Below are positions 26,002 through 30,281 of a stretch of 30,281 nucleotides of DNA, piece after piece (position 1 is the stretch's first letter; every line of letters begins with the position of its first letter). This DNA comes from Alphaproteobacteria bacterium. GTDB lineage: Bacteria > Myxococcota_A > UBA796 > GCA-2862545. The stretch is taken from the NCBI GenBank assembly GCA_020632955.1, contig JACKEO010000033.1, positions 1 to 30,281 on the forward strand, given 5' to 3'. A model generated the notes under the pieces. That model was not told where the DNA came from and searched no databases. It worked only from the letters and a program-made list of their open reading frames with translations. The position numbers and the translations under genes are program-made.

Positions 26002-27269
26002 ACGCGAGCAAGGCGCCCCAGCGCATCGGTCGTCGACGCCTCGGCTGGCAGGAGGTGGTCCCCCGCTTCCCCACCAGCATGGTGGAGCGCATCGGCCAGG
26101 AGGAGGCTGCGGAGGGCTTCCCCACCACGGCGATCTGGCGCGAGGTGAAGCGGCTCTACCGATCGGGCCTGCACCCGGCCATCGCGCTGCACATCCGGCA
26201 CCGCGACCGCGTCGTCATGGACCGCACCATCGGCCACCTCGACAACGCGCCGGGCGGGCCCACCGGCGAGGTGGTCACGCCCGACAGCCTCTTCAGCCTG
26301 TTCAGCGCCAGCAAGATCGTCACTGCGGCGCTGGTGCAGGCGATGGTGGAGGACGGCCTGCTCGACCTGTCGAAGCCGGTGGTGCACTACCTGCCGCGCT
26401 TCGGCCGCCACGGGAAGGAGCGGATCACCATCCGCCAGCTCCTGCAGCACACGGCCGGCATCCCCGACATGCCGCGCGTCGACGACCTCGAGGGCTCGCT
26501 CGACCGCGGCCAGATCGACCTCGAGATGCTGTTCGACCTGAAGCCGCTCACGCCCCCCGGCACCTGGGTGGCCTACCACAGCCTCACGGCCTGGTTCCTG
26601 CTGCAGCGCATCCTCGAGGACCTCACGGGCACCGACCTGCGCACGCTGCTGCACCGCCGCCTGCTCGACCCCGCGGGCATCACGCCGATGTCGTACGGCG
26701 TGCCGCGCGATCGGATGCACGAGGTGGCGCGGCACGCGGTCACGGGCCCGCCGGTCCCCGGCCTGATGGACCGCATCTTCGAGCGCAACATCGGCCTCGA
26801 CCTCCGCAGCGCCATCGCGCTCACGAACCAGGCGGGCTTCCTCACGAACATCCTGCCCTCGGGAAACGTGATCGCCACCCCCCGGGCCACCACCGATTTC
26901 ATGCAGCTGCTGCTGAACGAGGGCACGCTCCACGGCCAGCAGGTCCTCCGCCCCGAGTCCGTGCGGCGCATGACCACCGACCTCACGCGCGCCCAGCTCG
27001 ACGGCACCTTCGGCTTCCCGATGCGCTACGGCCTGGGCGTGATGATGGGGGGCAACCGCTTCAGCCTGTTCGGGCTGGGCACCCGCGGCGCCTACGGTCA
27101 CCTGGGCCTGTCGAACGTGGTGGTCTACGCAGACCCCTCGCGTGAGCTGGCCGTGAGCTTCCTGAACACGGGGAAGCCGCTGATGGCTCCGGGCATGGTG
27201 CAGTGGTACGCCGTGCTCCAGCACATCGTGGCGCGCGTGCCTCGCACCCGACCTCCCTCCAGGCCGTGA
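25998..27269 (+). CDS. Serine hydrolase, class-C beta-lactamase/esterase family VIII
   Basis: This 423-residue protein has the penicillin-binding fold: S103-x-x-K106 (SASK), a second motif Y193-H-S195 where class C enzymes have Y-x-N, and H368-L-G370 in place of K-T-G. The variants are normal for family VIII esterases, which cleave ester bonds and rarely beta-lactams. There is no signal peptide, so it is cytosolic. It overlaps the aldehyde dehydrogenase by 4 bases and is followed by the acyl-CoA dehydrogenase after 7 bases. In this operon it probably hydrolyses a lactone or ester of the degraded compound; antibiotic resistance is not implied. Confidence 0.88.
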   Translation: MNASKAPQRIGRRRLGWQEVVPRFPTSMVERIGQEEAAEGFPTTAIWREVKRLYRSGLHPAIALHIRHRDRVVMDRTIGHLDNAPGGPTGEVVTPDSLFSLFSASKIVTAALVQAMVEDGLLDLSKPVVHYLPRFGRHGKERITIRQLLQHTAGIPDMPRVDDLEGSLDRGQIDLEMLFDLKPLTPPGTWVAYHSLTAWFLLQRILEDLTGTDLRTLLHRRLLDPAGITPMSYGVPRDRMHEVARHAVTGPPVPGLMDRIFERNIGLDLRSAIALTNQAGFLTNILPSGNVIATPRATTDFMQLLLNEGTLHGQQVLRPESVRRMTTDLTRAQLDGTFGFPMRYGLGVMMGGNRFSLFGLGTRGAYGHLGLSNVVVYADPSRELAVSFLNTGKPLMAPGMVQWYAVLQHIVARVPRTRPPSRP

Positions 27270-27276
27270 GCACGCC

Positions 27277-28497
27277 GTGAGCACCGAGGCACTCGCGACC
27301 TTCCGAGCCGAGCTCCGCGCCTGGCTCGCCGAGCACGCTCCCGCCAGCCTGCACCACTCCGTGGTCACGCCCTTCCAGGGCTACTGGGGGGGCACCACCA
27401 CGGGCTTCCGGTCCGAGGACGAGCGGCGGTGGTTCGAGGTGTGCCTGGCCCGGGGGTGGACGGCCCCGGCCTGGCCCCAGGCGTACGGCGGCGGCGGCAT
27501 GAGCCCCGACGAGCACCGCATCTGGCGTGAGGAGCTCACGGCGCTGGGCATGCCGCTGCCGCTGGTGGGCTTCGGCCTCACGATGATCGGCCCCATCCTG
27601 CTGTCCTACGGCACCGAGGCGCAGAAGGCGGTCCACCTCCCCGCCATCGTCCGTGGGGAGCTGCGGTGGTGCCAGGGCTACAGCGAGCCCGGCGCCGGCA
27701 GCGATCTGGCCAGCCTGCGCACCCGCGCGGAACGCGACGGCGACAGCTGGGTGGTGAACGGGCAGAAGATCTGGACGAGCCACGCGGACAAGGCCGACTG
27801 GATCTTCTGCCTCGTCCGCACGTCGGACGACGGGCCCAAGCAGGTGGGCATCACCTTCCTGATCTTCCCGATGGACCTGCCCGGCATCACCGTGCGCCCC
27901 ATCGAGCTCATCAGCGGCGCCAGCCCCTTCTGCGAGGTCTTCTTCACCGACGTGCGCGTGCCGGCCGACCACGTGATCGGCACCGAGGGGCAGGGCTGGA
28001 AGGTGGCCAAGGCCCTGCTCGAGCACGAGCGGGGGATGGTGGGCGAGAGCGTCGCCGCGGGTGGCGCTCGTCCGCCGGAGCTCATGGGCTACACGCCGCG
28101 GGGGCACGCCGCCGCGGTCTTCGGCACCACGCCCGACGGCCGCATCGCCGACCCGATCGTCGAGGACGAGGTCCACCGCTTCGAGATCGACGAGGCCTGC
28201 CTGAAGCTCACGATCCAGCGCGCCAACGACGCCGTGCGCACGGGCGGTTCGCCGGGTCCCGAGTCGTCGATCTTCAAGATCGCGGGCACCGAGCTCAACC
28301 AGTGGCGCTGGACGCTCGCGCAGCGCATCGCGGGGCTGGACGGCGTGGGCTGGGAGCCCGATCCCTACGCGGTGGAGCAGGTGGCGATCGCGCGGCACGC
28401 CCTGCGGTCGCTGGCGAACACCATCGAGGGCGGGACCTCCGAGATCCAGCGCAACATCATCGCCCGGCACGTGCTGCGCATGCCCAAGGGAGCCTGA
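27277..28497 (+). CDS. Acyl-CoA dehydrogenase, catalytic-base subunit
   Basis: This 406-residue flavoprotein introduces a 2,3 double bond in an acyl-CoA. 'CQGYSEPGAGSDL' and 'VNGQKIWTSHADKADWIF' are FAD-binding blocks, and 'EGGTSEIQRNIIARHVL' ends the C-terminal domain. The usual C-terminal catalytic Glu (Tyr-Glu-Gly) is replaced by Gly. E251 in 'LLEHERG' sits where isovaleryl-CoA dehydrogenase has its base. The RxQFG flavin motif is missing and occurs in the next protein. The GTG start at 27277 lies 7 bases after the esterase. It is most likely one half of an alpha2beta2 enzyme like FadE28/FadE29 (ChsE1/ChsE2). Confidence 0.92.
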   Translation: MSTEALATFRAELRAWLAEHAPASLHHSVVTPFQGYWGGTTTGFRSEDERRWFEVCLARGWTAPAWPQAYGGGGMSPDEHRIWREELTALGMPLPLVGFGLTMIGPILLSYGTEAQKAVHLPAIVRGELRWCQGYSEPGAGSDLASLRTRAERDGDSWVVNGQKIWTSHADKADWIFCLVRTSDDGPKQVGITFLIFPMDLPGITVRPIELISGASPFCEVFFTDVRVPADHVIGTEGQGWKVAKALLEHERGMVGESVAAGGARPPELMGYTPRGHAAAVFGTTPDGRIADPIVEDEVHRFEIDEACLKLTIQRANDAVRTGGSPGPESSIFKIAGTELNQWRWTLAQRIAGLDGVGWEPDPYAVEQVAIARHALRSLANTIEGGTSEIQRNIIARHVLRMPKGA

Positions 28498-28498
28498 C

Positions 28499-29557
28499 GT
28501 GGCACACCTCGTGTTCTCCGAGGACGAGCAGCTCCTCGCCGATGCCGCGCGCGACGTGGTGGAGGGCACCGCCCCCACGAGCCGGGTGCGCGCCCTGCGC
28601 GACCGGGGCGAGACCCACGACGCCGCGCTGTGGGCGGAGCTCACCGAGCTCGGGTGGCCCGCGATCCCCTTCCCGGAGGCGCAGGGGGGTCTGGGCATGG
28701 GACTGTCGGGCCTGGTGATCGTGCTGGAGGCGCTGGGCCGGAACGCCGTGGGCACGCCGCTGGCGTCCACCGCGATGGCCAGCCGGCTGCCCCTGGACCT
28801 CGGCGCGGCCGGCGGCGCGATCGTAGCCCTCGGCTGGCGTGAGGATCCTCGCTCCGGCGACCCGACCGACTGCCGCACGAGGGCTCACGACGGTCGCCTC
28901 ACGGGTCGGAAGATCGCCGTCTGGGACGCGATGACCTGCGACACGCTCCTGGTGACGGCGCGTGAGGACCGTGAGGATGCTCCCCTCACGCTCTGGCGGG
29001 TGGATCCCGCGGACGCCCCCCCCCGACGCCGCGCGCAGGTGGACCACCGCGACGTCGCCGATCTCCTGCTCGAGGCCTGCCCCGCGGAGCGGCTGCCCGT
29101 GGACGAGGCCACCCTCCTCGCCGCGATCGACGCCGGGCGCCTGGCCCTGGCGGCCGAGGCGGTGGGCATCGGCCGCGGCGTGTTCGCCCGCACCCTCGCC
29201 TACCTGCACGAGCGCCACCAGTTCGGCGTGCCCATCGGCAGCTTCCAGGCGCTGCAGCACCGGGCGGTGGACGTCTTCGTGCAGCTCGAGCTGGCCACCT
29301 CCGCGGTGATGCAGGCCGCGCGCGAGCCGACGCCCGCGTGGATCGCGCTGGCCCAGGCGAAGTCCGCCCAGGCGGTGGACCTCGCCGCGCGCGAGGCCGT
29401 GCAGCTCCACGGCGGCATCGGGGTCACCGACGAGTGCGACGTGGGCTTCTTCGTGAAGCGCGCGATGGTGCTGGTGGCCGAGGCCGCGCGGAGCCCGCGG
29501 ACGCGGTCGCGCGGGGCGGAGGGGGCAGGAGGCCCCGAACCGCGTATACTGCCCTGA
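28499..29557 (+). CDS. Acyl-CoA dehydrogenase, partner subunit (no catalytic Glu)
   Basis: This 352-residue acyl-CoA dehydrogenase-like protein is shorter and more diverged in its N-terminal and middle domains. It keeps R239-H-Q-F-G ('HERHQFGVPIGSFQALQHR'), the flavin-contacting motif that the previous protein lacks, and the C-terminal 'VQLHGGIGVTDECDVGFFVKR'. At the position of E251 of its neighbour it has Gly ('AGRLALAAEAVG'). The two therefore complement each other, as expected of a heterotetramer. The GTG start is one base after the preceding TGA. The last ~25 residues form an Arg/Gly/Pro-rich tail with no family counterpart; the frame is closed at 29557. Confidence 0.88.
   Translation: MAHLVFSEDEQLLADAARDVVEGTAPTSRVRALRDRGETHDAALWAELTELGWPAIPFPEAQGGLGMGLSGLVIVLEALGRNAVGTPLASTAMASRLPLDLGAAGGAIVALGWREDPRSGDPTDCRTRAHDGRLTGRKIAVWDAMTCDTLLVTAREDREDAPLTLWRVDPADAPPRRRAQVDHRDVADLLLEACPAERLPVDEATLLAAIDAGRLALAAEAVGIGRGVFARTLAYLHERHQFGVPIGSFQALQHRAVDVFVQLELATSAVMQAAREPTPAWIALAQAKSAQAVDLAAREAVQLHGGIGVTDECDVGFFVKRAMVLVAEAARSPRTRSRGAEGAGGPEPRILP
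29545..29550 (+). promoter_or_regulatory. Possible -10 element for the collagen-like gene
   Basis: TATACT stands out in this GC-rich DNA and lies inside the 3' end of the acyl-CoA dehydrogenase gene, 78 bases before the GTG of the collagen-like gene. No convincing -35 element is seen 16-18 bases upstream, so this is a weak call. Confidence 0.3.
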
Positions 29558-29568
29558 CCGTCAAGCAC

Positions 29569-29608
29569 GGGCGCGGGGAAGGGGCCGGGGAGGCCCGCAC
29601 CGGCGCCC
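29569..29608. terminator. Possible hairpin after the acyl-CoA dehydrogenase operon
   Basis: An outer stem GGGCGC (29569-29574) / GCGCCC (29603-29608) encloses an inner stem GGGCC (29582-29586) / GGCCC (29592-29596). It lies just past the operon stop but has no T-tract. In DNA this GC-rich such stems are expected by chance, so confidence is low. Confidence 0.25.
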
Positions 29609-29627
29609 ACCACTCCCTGGGGGACCC

Positions 29628-30281
29628 GTGACGCCTCGCCGCCTCGCCCTGCCGCTCACCCTGCTGCTCGCGGGCGCCTTCGCCCCCGTGGCGCGCGCCG
29701 CCGACGTGCCGGACTCCCTGCAGTTCCAGGCCGTGCTCACCGACGACACGGGCGCGCCGCTCACCGGCGACCACGTGGTCACCATCAGCTTCTACGACAT
29801 CGGCGGCTTCGTCCTGTGGACCCAGGACATCGACGTCACGCTCACCGACGGCGTGGTCGACATCGACCTCGGCGCCGCCGCCTCGCCGCTCTCGCCCGAG
29901 GTCTTCGCGTCGGGCGCGGTGTGGTTCGAGATCGCCATCGACGGCGAGACCCTCGCCCCCCGCCGTCCGGTCGCCTCGGTCCCCTACGCCCTGCTGGCCG
30001 GCAACGCGCTGTCCGAGGACGAGATCCGCGAGGCGCTGAAGTACGCGCTCGTCCCCGAGGACTGCCTCGACGGCGAGATCCCGGTGTGGAGCGACACCGG
30101 GTCCAGCTGGACCTGCGGTCCGCTCGAGGATCTGCGCGGTGCCACCGGCGCGGTGGGTCCCACCGGCGCGCAGGGTGACACGGGCGCCACCGGCCCCACC
30201 GGAGAGGTCGGCCCCACCGGCGACGTCGGCCCCAACGGCGACGTCGGCCCCACCGGACCCCAGGGAGACCCCGGTGCCACC
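29628..30281 (+). CDS. Exported collagen-like (Gly-X-Y) protein, 3' end beyond the window
   Basis: The frame opens with GTG at 29628 and stays open to the last base (218 codons seen). A Sec signal peptide ('RRLALPLTLLLAGAFAPVARA') has an A-R-A cleavage site at about residue 25. A beta domain follows (about 28-130; 'LQFQAVLTDDTGAPLTGDHVVTISFYD', 'APRRPVASVPYALLAGNALS'); this domain commonly precedes collagen or fibre repeats in myxobacterial surface proteins. From about residue 165 the sequence is Gly-X-Y: GAT-GAV-GPT-GAQ-GDT-GAT-GPT and on, rich in Thr, Asp and Pro. It is probably a trimeric extracellular stalk or appendage protein. No operator precedes it. Confidence 0.85.
   Translation, partial: MTPRRLALPLTLLLAGAFAPVARAADVPDSLQFQAVLTDDTGAPLTGDHVVTISFYDIGGFVLWTQDIDVTLTDGVVDIDLGAAASPLSPEVFASGAVWFEIAIDGETLAPRRPVASVPYALLAGNALSEDEIREALKYALVPEDCLDGEIPVWSDTGSSWTCGPLEDLRGATGAVGPTGAQGDTGATGPTGEVGPTGDVGPNGDVGPTGPQGDPGAT
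30201..30254 (+). repeat. 18-bp tandem units in the collagen-like region
   Basis: Three units of the form GG[AC]GA[GC]GTCGGCCCCA[AC]C follow each other at 30201, 30219 and 30237. They encode Gly-Glu/Asp-Val-Gly-Pro-Thr/Asn. Such DNA-level repetition suggests recent expansion of the triple-helix segment. Confidence 0.7.

Noticed and set aside
25998..27269. Beta-lactamase resistance gene
   Set aside because: There is no signal peptide, the second and third motifs are YHS and HLG, and the operon is catabolic. Family VIII esterase is far more likely.

Overview
The window is very GC-rich and densely coded, and it comes from a Gram-negative bacterium. It encodes at least five predicted lipoproteins, a C-terminal-Trp outer-membrane beta-barrel, Asp/Thr-rich linkers after lipoboxes, a HYDIN/ASH plus vWA lipoprotein, EF-hand/TSP3-like Asp-rich loops and a collagen-like surface protein. 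This mixture is typical of Myxococcota and related former Deltaproteobacteria. That assignment is inferred from style only; the window has no rRNA or tRNA.

Layout: (1) 1-1386, minus strand: an operon reading SCP2-domain protein, degenerate DUF35/OB-fold protein, complete DUF35 zinc-ribbon/OB-fold protein, then the first codons of a probable thiolase cut by the window edge. Two tandem palindromic operators precede it. (2) 1459-4924: RluA-type pseudouridine synthase (+), threonine synthase (-) and an HSL-family esterase (+). (3) 4934-16100, minus strand: an outer-membrane barrel coupled to a large lipoprotein hydrolase, a purple-acid-phosphatase-like lipoprotein, the ABC-F protein Uup, an ASH/vWA lipoprotein, and a beta-carbonic anhydrase/bestrophin pair. 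(4) 16173-18537, minus strand: enoyl-CoA hydratase and acyl-CoA synthetase behind a perfect 18-bp palindrome. (5) 18641-22066: a small lipoprotein, an FkbM-like methyltransferase and a divergent alkylsulfatase-type metallo-beta-lactamase lipoprotein. (6) 22067-22941: an almost gene-free stretch with two ~150-bp inverted copies of a dispersed repeat around short hydrophobic ORFs. (7) 22916-29557, plus strand: a tightly coupled operon of TetR regulator, KshA/DAF-36-type Rieske oxygenase, aldehyde dehydrogenase, class-C-beta-lactamase-like esterase and two complementary acyl-CoA dehydrogenase subunits. (8) 29628-end: a collagen-like exported protein, truncated by the window.

The main discovery is a three-promoter regulon. 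The operators TAGAACATGTTCTA (twice), TAGAACACGTTCTA and TGGAACATGTTCTA occur directly before the TetR operon, before the enoyl-CoA hydratase/ligase operon and (as a tandem pair) before the SCP2/DUF35/thiolase operon. I saw none elsewhere in the window. They fit the consensus TnnAACnnGTTnnA of KstR, the cholesterol-catabolism repressor of actinobacteria, and the local TetR protein has a KstR-like helix-turn-helix. The three units together encode CoA activation, a two-subunit acyl-CoA dehydrogenase, hydration, a probable thiolase/DUF35 pair, a steroid-type Rieske oxygenase, an aldehyde dehydrogenase and an esterase. This looks like a steroid or other polycyclic-isoprenoid catabolic regulon in what is probably a non-actinobacterial host.
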